The notes under the pieces are model-generated. The model was not told the DNA's origin, ran no database searches, and saw nothing but the letters and a program-made list of their open reading frames with translations. A DNA stretch of 64,000 nucleotides, taken from assembly GCA_025267735.1 (NCBI GenBank), contig CM046299.1, forward strand, positions 35,912,887 to 35,976,886. The letters are read 5' to 3'. The DNA is from Mactra quadrangularis (taxonomy: Eukaryota; Mollusca; Bivalvia; Venerida; Mactridae). Below, piece by piece: positions 10,840 to 22,489 of the stretch. Position numbers and translations under genes: made by a program. Numbering within the stretch: the first letter of the stretch is position 1; every line of letters begins with the position of its first letter.

Positions 10840-13495
10840 GCTCCGCTGGGCGGGGCATTATACGCCCGTGTGCAGTCCATGCTGTGTTCTATCTCATATG
10901 AAGTCCCTGTGACCTTGACCAATGACCCCGGGATCTCAGAATAGGTCCCACCCTTAACTGGAGGGCTACCCAAAGCAAAGATTTTGAGAACCTAGGTACA
11001 GCCATGGTAGAGTTATCACCGGCACAAAGTTTTCCCCATACAACCTTCCAGTGACCTTGACCCTGAGGCCTCAGAACCAAAGTTCTCACCCTTGACCCAA
11101 AGAGTAAAAGAGTATTGATACATAAAATTAGGTGATCTTAGATAAAGTTGGTTGTTGGACAAGGTTTTTCCTCATGATTTCCTTGTGACTTTGACCTTTA
11201 ACCCAGGGGCCTAAAACCAAAGGGGCATATGCTGGACATTTAGGCTACCCTTAAACAAAATTTGGTAAACCTAGGTACAATCATTATTGAGTTATTGTCC
11301 GGAAAATGTTTCAATATAAATTAAGTCCCAGTGACTTTGACTTTTGACCCTGGGGTCTCCAAATCAAAAGGGAACATCCTCTACCAAAGAGCTATCAACA
11401 CATTACATCTTGACAAATAGGCTGATCCACATAAAAATTTGGTTAACCTAGGTACAATCAGTGTTTAGTTATTGTCCAGACAAGGTTTTTCCATATGATG
11501 CCTCTGTGACCTTGACCTTTGACCCAAAACCAATAGGGAACATCCTTGACACATGGGCTACCCTCACATAAAATTTGGGGAACTAAATTCATGTTACTTA
11601 TCAAATATAGCATTATTTCCATTGTTTGCCATTTTGACTTTATTAACATATTGATTGAACATTTGAAGTCACTGCTTGGTAATTTGATATCTTCTGGATG
11701 ATGGTTTAAACTTGACCCAGGGGCCCCAAAACCAATAGGGAACATCCTTGACACATGAGCTACTCTCACATGAAATTTGGTGAACCTAGGTGCAGTCTAT
11801 AATGAGTTATTAGCCGGACAATGTTTTTCAATATGATGCCCCTGTGACCTTGACCTTTGACCCTGGGGCCCCAAAACCAATAGGGCATAACCTTGACACA
11901 TGGGCTACTCTCACATTAATTTTGGTGAACCTAGGTGCATTGGTGGTACAGTTATTGTTTGGACAAGGTTTTTCCATATGATGCCTCTGTGACCTTGACC
12001 TTTAGGCCTGGGCCCCAAAAACCTGTAGGGAACATCCCTGACACAAGGGCTACCTTCACATAAAATTTGGTGAACCTAGGTACAGTCGTTGATGAGTTAT
12101 TGTCCGGACAAGGTTTTTCAATATGATGCCTCTATGACCTTGACCTTTGACCCAGGGGCCCCAAAACCAGTAGGGCATATTCTTGACACATGGGCTACTC
12201 TCACATAAAATTTAATCAACCTAGGTACATTGGTGGTTCAGTTATTGTCTAGACAAGTTTTTCACTGTTTGCCATTTTGACTTTATTAACATATTGAATG
12301 AACATATGAAGTCACAGCTTGGTAATTTGATATCTTCTGGTTGAAGGTTTAAACTAGACCCAGGGGCCCCAAAAACAATAGTGAACATCCTTGACACATG
12401 GGCTACTCTCACATAAAATTTGGTGAACCTAGGTACTGTCATTGTTGAGTTATTACCTAGACAATGTTTTTCAATATGATGCCACTGTGACCTTGACTTT
12501 TGACCCAGGGGCCCCAAAACCAATAGGGCATAACCTTGACACATGGGCTACTCTCACATTAATTTTGGTGAACCTAGGTACATTGGTGGTACAGTTATTG
12601 TTTGGACTAGGTTTTTCCATATGATGCCTCTGTGACCTAGACCTTTAGGCTTGGGCCCCAAAAACCTGTAGGGAACATCCCTGACACAAGGGCTACCTTC
12701 ACATAAAATTTTGTGAACCTAGGTACAGTCGTTGATGAGTTATTGTCCGAACAAAGTTTTTCAAAATGATGCCTCTGTGACCTTGACCTTTGACCCAAGA
12801 GCCCCAAAACCAATAGGGCATATCCTTGACACAAGGGCTATCCTCACATAAAATTTGGTGAACCTAGGTACATTGGTGGTTAAGTTATTGTCCGGACAAG
12901 TTTTTCATTGTTTGCCATTTTGACTTTATTAACATATTGAATGAACATATGAAATCACAGCTTGGTAATTTGATATCTTCTGGTTGAAGGTTTAAACTTG
13001 ACCCTGTTTCCCCAAGACTTATAAGGCACATCCTTGACACATGGGCTACTCTCACATGAAATTTGGTGAACCTAGGTACAGTCATTGTTGAGTTATTACC
13101 CGGACAATGTTTTTCAATAAGATGCCCCTGTGACCTTGACCTTTGACCCAGGGGTCCAAAAATCAGTAGGACATATCCTTGACACATGGGCTACTCTCAC
13201 ATAAAATTTGGTGAACCTAGGTACATTGGTGGTTCAGTTATTGTCCGGACAAAGTTTTTCAAAATGATGCCACTGTGACCTTGACCTTTGAACCTGGGGC
13301 CCAAAAACCTATAGGGCACATCCTTGACGCATGGGCTACCTTCACATATAATTTGGTGAATCTAGGTTCAGTCGTTGTTGAGTTATCGTCCGGACAAGGT
13401 TTTTCAATATGATGCCCCTGTGACCTTGACCTTTGACCCAGGGGCCCCAAAACCAATTGGGAACATCCTTGACACATGGGCTACTCTCAATCAGA
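10840..13495. repeat. Satellite-like array of about 143-bp units with a 643-bp higher-order repeat
   Basis: Units carry GTGACCTTGACCTTTGACCC, then GGGGCCCCAAAACCAATAGGG, then ACATGGGCTACTCTCACAT and GGTGAACCTAGGTAC, recurring roughly every 143-145 bp. A LINE-derived segment beginning TGTTTGCCATTTTGACTTTA sits at 11623, 12266 and 12909, exactly 643 bp apart, and the unit GTGACC at 12487 recurs at 13130, again 643 bp. So about four basic units plus the captured LINE piece form a larger unit present about three times. Minus-strand frames of 60-103 codons here are repeat translations, not genes. Confidence 0.92.
11590..11710 (-). mobile_element. Captured LINE fragment inside the satellite (first of three)
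   Basis: The minus-strand translation gives CSINMLIKSKWQT, the same residues found in the LINE copies at 37582-37794 (CSINTLIKSKWPT) and 40083-40769. The fragment is bounded by satellite sequence. Later copies at about 12262-12355 and 12905-13000 are shorter by the same left edge, which suggests that one insertion was trimmed and then amplified. Confidence 0.85.
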
Positions 13496-13539
13496 GGTCT
13501 GACCCAGGTACAAAATACGATAATTGAATACCAAAAACC

Positions 13540-15465
13540 AAATGGGCAATGTTCAAGTAAAAAGTAAAAAAAAACTGGTTTAAAAATCTGTAAAAGTTAT
13601 CCATATTTAGCTGCTTCAACAGATGGAATCGTTCAAACTAATTGTGACACTGAACTGTCAGGAATTAAAAACTTACTTAAGACAAATTCATACATGATAA
13701 AACAGGCTATAGGGAAAGTACACAATTTTTGCCTTCAATATTCAAACAACAAAGTACAGCTGAAAAGAGATCACGAGTATTACTATCAAATTCAAGGGCA
13801 ACTTAACATATTTGAAATGGAATGGTGTGATTTTGTTGTAAGAAGGACGAGCCCATATTATTTATATATTGAACGGATAAAAAGAGATAAAATCTTGTGA
13901 ACATCAAAAATGGTTCCAAAATTGAAATTATTTTACATGAAATTCATTCTTCCTGAATTATCACTCCTAAGATATGGAACTTACACTGGCATTAGGCAAC
14001 CTGAAAAACCATGGGTAAGTTTAATGCCTGAAACATTTATTAGATGTTAAAATGGTTGAAAATACTTTTAAAAATGAAATTCTCAACCTTAAACAATAGT
14101 TAAAGGTTGGATTTATTTTTTTAAAATACCAGGTGGTAAGGAGATAAGTAGTTTAGGAGAAAAATGGGGAATTTGACCTATGTAAGCAAAGTTCACAAAC
14201 GACAAAAATCTCCATATTTGTTAACAAATTCTCAATAGATTTACTACAAATGTCAATGTTTATATTTTAAATTCCAACGCCTGCTGTAACAAGATAATAT
14301 TACTCACTCTGTGAAGTTCATGACCCCTTTTTTATCAACTTAATAAAGAGTACGAATCCGTAATCAAAATTATTCTTTGGAAGTACCATTTCTAGGTACA
14401 AAAAAGAGAGTTTCTAGTAGAATTGAAAATCTGTCAAAGAAACAGTATGTCACATTTCATAAAAATGAGTAAATTTGTTACTTTGACAGTTACTGTTTAC
14501 TTCTGCATATATTTTATGATTAATCTGTAATTGCAATAAGCCAACTTCACAGTTATTATTTTCAAGCTTCAAACATATTTCTGTCATGAAAATAAATTTA
14601 TATTCAGATGGTTCATTTCCAAAATATTTCATTATTCAGTATTTTCTTTTAGTACATGTATCAACCTGTGAGATTAGTAAAAAATGTGTACTAGTTAGCC
14701 ATTATAAATTCTGCAAATTTTCTTTTGTGTTCATATGTCATAATTACTGACATTACATTTTTCATTAGCCTCCTCATTGAAAAAAAGGTCAAGTCGAATT
14801 ACGGCTGTTTAAATTTATTGGAACAGAAATCCTTCATAAGTGGAGTGTTGGTGATAAAAAGAAGAAAGAAAAGTGGTACCGTGGTACAGTTTTAGATATC
14901 AAGTAATTTATTCTGTCTCATTTCTGGTCATTTTCAGATTTTATTATTGAAACATTCAATTGATTGAGTAAATGTTGGTTTATTAAGAATCTATGCATAA
15001 TTAAGATACATTTTATAATGGTAAAATTATGATCGGCTATTTAATATTACATTGAAAACACTCAACATCAGTTAATAAGTTGCAATATTTTAAAGTGCAT
15101 TTGTCTGATATTGAAGGCCTGTCAAAACATCAAACAATGAAAGAATTTAAAATGGGTGTTATTGGAAGGTGTCAGATAAATTATCTGGTATTTCATTATA
15201 GAGCAAATACTACTAAGTATTAAATTTCATTATATAAATGTAGAAATTAAATTAAGTTCTTATCAATGTTTAAGAATTAATAGAAAATATGTCCATTGTT
15301 GACTTTTCCTCTTAAAATGATGATTAGGGTAAAAACATTTATAGGTAAAGATGGAGATCCGTCAGCTGTATACGAGGTACTTGATAAAGGTGACGAATCC
15401 GCCCATGAAGTTGATGGTAGAATGCTGATTTGCAAGAACGTTCATTAAAAGTTTTAGACATATAG
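13540..15465 (+). pseudogene. YqaJ-type nuclease/recombinase gene remnant with Tudor-like tail exons
   Basis: Exon 1 (about 13540-14014) encodes a YqaJ viral-recombinase-type nuclease core: AASTDGIVQ at 13610, then LKRDHEYYYQIQGQL near 13760 and IERIKRDKIL near 13870, in the order usual for the domain. A donor GTAAGT follows at 14015. Around 14785-14902 comes KFIGTEILHKWSVGD followed by KWYRGTVLDIK, and from 15345 KDGDPSAVYEVL, a small Tudor/Agenet-like module I know as a C-terminal partner of such proteins. Lesions: an in-frame TGA at 13898-13900, the glutamate of the usual ExK motif replaced by glycine (SGIKN), and a frameshift near 15420 before the terminal stop at 15463-15465. These genes are multi-copy in invertebrates and also ride in DNA transposons such as ISL2EU, which I state from memory. 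Confidence 0.78.
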
Positions 15466-16997
15466 ATTGAGTATGGATATCTCTGGATGTCATATTCAAT
15501 TATACTAGTAGTTGTAGCCACATTTATCTTATAGCATAAATGTTGTATTTGTATGGAAATAGCTTAACAAGTACGATCTGATCTAGTGGCACAAATCAAC
15601 AAATATTTTCACAGCCTTTGGTCATTACTGATAAGCATGGCATTGAATCCATACGGTCACTGTTTTGTTTTTTCAAATATAATAATAAATTTCTATATTA
15701 TAACAATTTTAATTATGCTGGTTATTATATATGCGAAGGTGAAGTAACATTTCAAGACTGATTAGCATCTATAAGTTAAATTTTCATATAAGTATGTGAT
15801 GGGCATTTTAATGAAATTAAGGAGTTTTCTAAAAACTATAAAATCTTTTATTACGATCAAACTAAGATTAATTATAATGAAGTTACTATATTCATCTTTT
15901 TTTATTCTCTGCATTGTTGTTTTTATGTTGTACAAATATATATAAATGGAGGAAGAAAAATGACGAAGGACAAACAAATTCAAATATTTACATATACAAA
16001 TGTATATATATATATACATATGTATGTCAACACCATTTAAACATTCTCATCCCCACTACAAGAAGGAATCATAAAAACTGTAGAATTCATTTAAAGCAAT
16101 ACATGGAATGATAAAAGGTCAAAGCCCAGAAATAAAATGTAGTTTATTGGATAATTTGGTTTTACTGAAAATATTTGTTCCCAAAGGCTTAAAGTTTTAG
16201 TCTTTTATGTACCAAATTATTTTATTACAAAAAACTATTCACTAACTGAGCTAAATGATGTTCACATGTGCCATGTTCACAGTGAATTAATGTACACATG
16301 GGCAATTTCAGTTTTTCTCTATTATTGAAGCTAAAAATTGGTCATATGAATTTTGCTAAGTCTCCGTAACTTAAGTAATCCATATGTATATTAACCAATT
16401 ATTATGTACAGATGGCTGTAAATAGTAAAACAAATATTTTCTTCTTCTTCAGGTTGCCCTCATATTTGGATGTAAACCTTTTATTACAGTCAGATACTTT
16501 ATATTTACATACAATGCATGACAAATATCAAAATTGTTTGATTTTGGAGAAATTGTTAAATTCTACATGTAATGGACTGTTGCGTACTGTTGTGGATATT
16601 GTAATTAAGGATCAAACAGAACAGACGGTGTATCCGGTATATTCAAATTCTGGACTTTTTATAAAGATTAATGAAGTAATATTCATATGAAAAGTTTTAT
16701 TTGTGTGATACAAGTTGGCAAGTGTTATGCATACATCATTGTTTTGAAAAACGGAGAGAAGTGAAATTACACTTTAAAGCAGAACTGTGTAATTTGCTGA
16801 GTAAAGAAGAGAACACTTTAGACTGTTAAACAGGCATTTGTTTCAATACAGATTATAAGGAACTATTCATTAAGTTAAAGAATTTTAGTACGACGAGACA
16901 GGTACAAATTTAATTGATTTACGTGAAGTATTAATTTGTACTAAATGGAAATATTTATTGCAAATGTATATATTTTTTATTTTTAATTTGTCTTCAT
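15466..16997. other. AT-rich spacer with a possible orphan exon
   Basis: A stretch of (TA)n and (ATAC)n simple sequence lies at 15940-16030. At 16440-16455 a TTCTTCTTCTTCAG acceptor-like tract precedes a 78-codon open stretch to 16690, which has no recognised domain; it could be an old exon of the same locus as the YqaJ remnant. Otherwise nothing. Confidence 0.3.
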
Positions 16998-17862
16998 TAA
17001 GGGTGTATCGGGATTTGAAATTGAAAAAAATCTATGAAGTGGGTGTGGTGACTAAACTATTAAAATATCCATTAATTCTAAAATAATTTTTATATATTTT
17101 GTAAGTGATGCATTAAATGTATAGATGTGATAGCGAAAATAAAAAAAATCAACAAATAAGATATTTAGAAGGAAATGAAAACATTTAACCTCACCTTAGA
17201 ATAGCCTTCCGAACGTCAATCCAAACACATATTTAAAGTTCTTTTTTCATAAATCCAAATGTTGATATAGGTTGTCTAGTATGTAACATGTTACAATGTC
17301 TTAGGGTAAATTACACAAAAAGTATTTCCCAAATGTAAATTTGATAATTCATCTCAACACAAACATTACACGTTTTAAATTACAGTTTACACACAATTTC
17401 CCAGTGCAATTTTCTACTCATATTGTACGTTCTATGTGTGTAATAAGAAGGAAAAATTTATCGGGTTCCTGTGTGAAATTGAAAATAAAATCAAGTGTGA
17501 AGAGTGTTGTGATCAATTATCAAATTTACATTTTGGAAACACTTATTGTGTGATTCACCCTAGGACATTGTAAATGTTATATGGACATTCTATTACATCT
17601 TTTGGAATTATGAAAAAAGAACTTTAAATATGTGTTTGGACCGACGTTCGTAAGGCCATTTCCAGGTTAGGATAAATGTTTTCGTTTCTTTCTAAATGTC
17701 TTATTTGTTGAGTTCTTTATATTTTCACTGTCTCATCTATACACTTAATGCATCACTTACAAAATAAATTAAAATTATTTAGAATTTATGGATATTTTGA
17801 TATCATTAGTTACCCCACCCACTTGATAGATTTTTTTCAATTTCAACAAATGATAGATCCTT
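16998..17862. mobile_element. Long-inverted-repeat element (about 865 bp)
   Basis: TTGAAATTGAAAAAAATCTA near 17014 pairs with TAGATTTTTTTCAATTTCAA near 17827. GTGGGTGTGGTGACTAA pairs with TTAGTTACCCCACCCAC, and GAAAACATTTAACCTCACCT near 17177 pairs imperfectly with AGGTTAGGATAAATGTTTTC near 17662. The inverted arms are about 250 bp with roughly 85 percent match by eye, leaving a central segment near 17260-17610. A single related end (ACCCCACCCACTTTCAG) occurs near 32959. No target duplication could be fixed, so edges are approximate. Confidence 0.7.
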
Positions 17863-18140
17863 AAAAATACATTAAGGACTATGTAATTTACAAATGTCCT
17901 TCATGGCTTTAAAATAGGTGTGGTTGCAATAATTGAAATTTACAAAATAATTTTTTATTTCATTTTAATCCTAATGAAATAAAAAAGTAAGTTCAATAAA
18001 AAAATATATAAAAAGTGGTTTATTAATATTTTTTTTTTATGAGAAAAAAATGTTACCTTTTGTGCAAGTTTACATGAAGTACAGTGAAAACAGTTAAAAT
18101 AAAATCTTGCAATCAGATTGTGTACACCCCCCGTACAGAT
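17863..18140. other. A/T-rich spacer
   Basis: Homopolymer-rich sequence with nothing recognised. Confidence 0.5.
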
Positions 18141-18243
18141 GTAAGGGATATACCACGAGAGCTATCCAATATGTTAGAGGCGCGTTAGCGCCGAAGCGTA
18201 TTCAATGTCTAACATATTGGGCAGCTCGAGGGGTATATCTTAC
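18141..18243. repeat. Foldback hairpin repeat
   Basis: GTAAGGGATATACC at 18141 pairs with GGTATATCTTAC ending at 18243, and CCAATATGTTAGA pairs with TCTAACATATTGG. The turn is GC-rich (GGCGCGTTAGCGCC, then GAAGCG). Confidence 0.8.
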
Positions 18244-18280
18244 TTAAATCACAGCTCACCTACAGATTTTTATGATATTG

Positions 18281-18430
18281 ATATTGTTCGTTTTTTCTCA
18301 ACTTTCAAAGTTTGAATAATTTCACGGTGGATGATTACACACTGTCTCAATATCAAGAGGGTTAAACAAAGAGCACGAAGTCACCGTGAAATTATTCATG
18401 TTTTGACAGATGAGAAAAATCGAACAATAC
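18281..18430. repeat. Inverted repeat of about 150 bp
   Basis: ATATTGTTCGTTTTTTCTCA at 18281 pairs with TGAGAAAAATCGAACAATAC ending at 18430. GAATAATTTCACGGTG near 18314 pairs with CACCGTGAAATTATTC near 18382. The arms match imperfectly, as for an aged foldback element. Confidence 0.75.
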
Positions 18431-19602
18431 AAAATCAATTTTTACTTTACACCTATCACAGATAAAGATTTCCGAATTGTACATTTAAATCATATATTTA
18501 TCGAATTTGAATTAATATAGACAATATTGTTTCCCACATTGTGCCCCTCTAGTCCGACAATTTAATGAATCGTTTGTTCACGAGATTTTCGTGCAGATCC
18601 TTTCACATGTTAACTTATGTGTAGTTATGACCGTAGTCGTTTATTTCGTTCATGTTTTTCATTTAGTCGGATACATTATACACGTGTTACATTTTTGAAA
18701 AAACTAGATTATCTTTGGAATTAAAGCTGGTGTTTTCTCTTGGATCTACTGTTTATTACTCGGAATACATTCGTTTGGAGATACATACATTACATCGGTT
18801 GCAATGAATTGAAAATGTGGTGTTTTAGGAGGATTATCAACTGATTCCAGTCATGCCCAAGAAGCGATATCAGCCTCAGCCTGGCACAAGGCTGATTTGT
18901 AATGAGAACTAATATTAGAGAAACAGGTTAATGGTAAGTTTATTTATATAGCAATGCAAAAAGTAATAATAATAAGTAAACATGAGTGAAGCCAAATGGA
19001 GACCTTAACCGAGCCATGTGGGCATCAAATAAGAAATGGTTGCACTGACGCAACGTTCAAGTTCCCTGGTAATTCATACATCTTTCGTAAACAACATGTT
19101 TGTCGTACTTTTCCCATATCGATCTATGTTCGGTTCAAGGCTAAAACTCATGGCATTTTGATCACGGGAAGTGGCCGTCACGCAATTGGTCATTATTTTC
19201 GACAGTAATAAGTTTCATATTGTTGATAATTGATGATGTTTTAATGTCATGTTGGTAACGCTGAATGTTTAGGCATTGTCTTCAATGTTTCTGTTGTTTA
19301 GTACAAGAATTACCTATTTCTGCCATAACATTGTCTATGCCATTGCTCAATAAAACACAAACAGAACGCCAGGATCACAGCATACTAAATGCGTAGTTGC
19401 TTTATTTGAACTAAAACGTTTTGGGGCTGATGGCGAATTACATGTTTCGTTCTGCTATTATTAAAAAAACTCTGTATTTTGTTCCTTTCATGCGTTGTTA
19501 TATTGGAAAACAAAACTTTATTTGTTGAATCATTGGCAAGGAATAGCTAACAGTGTTAGGCAAATAATGCGTTAAAATGTGTTTAAAATCTTGTTCGGGT
19601 AA
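18431..19602. other. Spacer without recognised gene
   Basis: Contains a 70-codon plus frame (18996-19208) with Cys/His residues but no recognisable domain. No repeats found by eye. Confidence 0.4.
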
Positions 19603-19682
19603 CAGGCTGCCGGCATAAAACAGTCCTCGAAAAGAATTGTGAACAATATTTTTTGTGGGGACTGTTTTATACTGGCAGCCTG
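19603..19682. repeat. Short foldback
   Basis: CAGGCTGCCGGCATAAAACAGTC pairs with GACTGTTTTATACTGGCAGCCTG: about 23-bp arms around an AT-rich loop. Confidence 0.7.
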
Positions 19683-20363
19683 TGGTTCGGGACTGAGTAT
19701 AATTATGCTAAACTTTTATATTTTTCTCATTTTTCAGAACGACATCGCAACGCTGACAAAATGTGAACAGGAATTACAAAACCTCATTGCGAAGGTGAAT
19801 AAGAAGAATATTTGCAATTTTGAGTTTATATGTCAATTTTTGTTCAATAAATGAAACAAACTTCACTCGTTCGTTTTCTTTTTTCATGAAACACATCGAA
19901 ATGGTATCGTTCGCTACTAAGGTTACGCGTACAATATCTGATGTGTTGGACAATATCTAGCGTGTTGTACAATATTAGACTTACACGTTAAATAATGTCC
20001 CAACACACCAAATAATGGACGAGTAATCTTAATACTTGGCAGTTACCTGTACATTATTAGAAATACGGTACTGTGAATACAATGGAATGACGTCACAGCT
20101 GTGGTTTAAGCACTAAGAGTTAAAAATACAAATTAATTTATACATTGTCTGAAATCAGTATAATAAAATATCTCTGGAAACTAAAATTCATAATTTCCAA
20201 CATGTCTAAAATACAACTTTACACAAAAGAAGTAGTACAAACAATAAGTATGGTGTCCAATAAGACACAGGTAATGTAAGGTACACACTTAAATTAGGTA
20301 TAATTCACTAATGTAAAATTGTGTTTTCGACCACTGATTTTTTTTTCAGAAAATGTGTCTCTA
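19683..20363. other. Spacer with degenerate short palindromic motifs
   Basis: ACAATATCTGATGTGTTGG and related motifs recur near 19930-20030 in both orientations, perhaps a decayed element end. A 71-codon frame at 19639-19854 overlaps the foldback and has no domain. Confidence 0.3.
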
Positions 20364-20371
20364 ATTGAACA

Positions 20372-20827
20372 CACAGGGATTCCTAACGATAATCATTTAA
20401 ACCTATAATATATACAAGGGGTCCAACATCAAAATTATGAAAATTAACCCTTGCGTCACAGAAACATGCATAATTCCGTTATTTTTTCGAAAATTCTCAT
20501 CAGGTCTTCAGGTTTCGATACAGAAGACATTTATCTATCCAAAAAGCCTAAGTTTTTTACAACAAATTTACAACTTTTTACATTATTCAAGCTAGTTTCT
20601 CGTAAAACGCACTGAAAATGGTTAGTACGACACGGGTCCGTCCCCTAGTCTTACCCCTGTAAAAACCGTCTTTTCCGCGAAATACCGGCCAAATTATGTA
20701 TTGGTTCGATGAAATATGTTATTTTATTCAACAATCCTCAACTAACCCGACTAATCTTCGTCTTTCAATGATGATAATCGTCCTTTTTTAATTTCCGAGA
20801 CGAAGTCGCTACGGCACAGCCATCTTA
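20372..20827 (+). repeat. Left long inverted repeat of the 1652-bp element
   Basis: Pairs with 21569-22023. It includes the GGTAAGACTAGGGGACGG complement and the TTTCCGAGACGAAGTCGCTA segment near the inner edge. Confidence 0.88.
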
Positions 20828-21568
20828 CGTATCACGTGAACATTATGTATCGCGATCGTTCATTGGTTCTTGCTGATAATATTGGTTGGTTCCCCGCTTA
20901 TCGTATGTCGTTAAGTACAAACGTATATAAAACAGAAATTCAGTCAATAGTAACCGTTGTCGTACATTCTATATATAGAAACAAACTCTCCGCAGTGGTT
21001 ATCTCCCTTTATCAAATCAATTACGTAGCATAGCGTGACGTAAGCACTGTGAGGAGTTAGAAGGTGAAGTCAGACCGTTTACGTAAATTTTGTTGACAAG
21101 GTGTTAAATCCAGATAAAAAAGGATGAACCATAAGCCACCCTTTCCTTCAGGCCTGATATGATATATGGTTTCACAGTGTTCAAAAATTAGTGATATAAT
21201 GATTTATAGGCTTATAGCGTATTCATCGAATAATTCAATGAAAATAAAATTTGGCCTTGTAGTTTCTAATTGTAAATCATTACATGATCTTAGCTCACCA
21301 GTTCATACTCATTTTGGTTAATGGGCAACAAATGTTGTTTTAAATAATATTTATAGTTTGTATTATATAAAATCTATAAATAAACTCAATATGTATGAAG
21401 GTTCGTGATATTTTTCTTGTTTACAATGTACTTTGTCCCGATTTTTAAGCCATTTATATATATAAAACGTATAGAAAATTGAGAACCACTCACCTGTTTG
21501 ACGTCATCCAATCAGATCGCTCGTTAGTACAGCAGCATGGCAAGTAGTCATGTGACTCGTTGATGATT

Positions 21569-22023
21569 TAAGATGGCTGTGCCGTAGCGACTTCGTCTCG
21601 GAAATTGAAAACGGACAATTATCATCATTGAAAGACGAAGATTAGTCGGGTTAGTTGAGGATTGTTGAATAAAATAACATATTCCATCGAACCAATACAT
21701 AATTTGGCCGGTATTTCGCGGAAAAGACGGTTTTTACAGGGGTAAGACTAGGGGACGGACCCGTGTCGTACTAACATTTTCAGTGCGTTTTACGAGAAAC
21801 TAGCTTGAATAATGTAAAAAGTTGTAAATTTGTTGTAAAAAACTTAGGCTTTTTGGATAGATAAATGTCTTCTGTATCGAAACCTGCAGACCTGATGAGA
21901 ATTTTCGAAAACATAACGGAATTATGCATGTTTCTGTGACGCAAGGGTTAATTTTCATAATTTTGATGTTGGACCCCTTGTATATATTATAGGTTTAAAT
22001 GATTATAGTTAGGAATCCCTGTG
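21569..22023 (-). repeat. Right long inverted repeat of the 1652-bp element
   Basis: Reverse complement of 20372-20827. The inner edge is TAAGATGGCTGTGCCGTAGC and the outer edge GGAATCCCTGTG. Confidence 0.88.
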
Positions 22024-22031
22024 ATTGAACA

Positions 22032-22489
22032 TTGTATTTTTAATATTTTACGATGTCATAATTTATAAATTATATCACTAATTACTTTGTACGGATAATT
22101 ACCCTTACACTATTTTCATGTAAAAGTAAGATAACAACTTTTTTATTATTAATAAACATTTTCATTAACAATTTTACATCATAATGTTGTTTTATAATTT
22201 ATAGATCTAATCCAATGGCACGCCAAATGATTAACGTGATGTAATCAAGGAAAAGTGTTCAATTGTGTTTCCAATTTTCACGGTTTACAAATATATTCAT
22301 GTTAGACCATAGGGGAATTTTATCCAACGACATAGTACATGTAAATGAAATTACACATTTTAACTAGTCATTGTAGGGCGTTTCGTAACGTTCACTAACA
22401 GTCATTATTAAACGGCCTGTAAGCGGAAAACGTTTAAGGCCAACAGCTAACGGTTTTAGTATATAATCCGCGAGTATGAAACAATTTAA
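22032..22489. other. AT-rich spacer
   Basis: Nothing recognised. GTTTCGTAACGTTCACTAACAG and related short motifs near 22380 lead into the dispersed repeat. Confidence 0.4.

Larger units (their letters stand above)
20372..22023. mobile_element. DNA element with about 455-bp terminal inverted repeats and 8-bp target duplication
   Basis: The left arm runs from CACAGGGATTCCTAAC at 20372 to about 20827; the right arm is its reverse complement from about 21569 to 22023. The match is nearly perfect, with only a handful of differences by eye. ATTGAACA flanks both ends (20364-20371, 22024-22031). An 8-bp target duplication fits hAT, P or Merlin superfamilies. The 740-bp interior has only a 65-codon frame (20836-21033) and no transposase, so it is non-autonomous. 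High arm identity suggests a young insertion or arm conversion. Confidence 0.88.

Noticed and set aside
12242..13477. Several minus-strand frames with similar sequence, as a gene family
   Set aside because: They are translations of satellite units and lack any start or domain logic.
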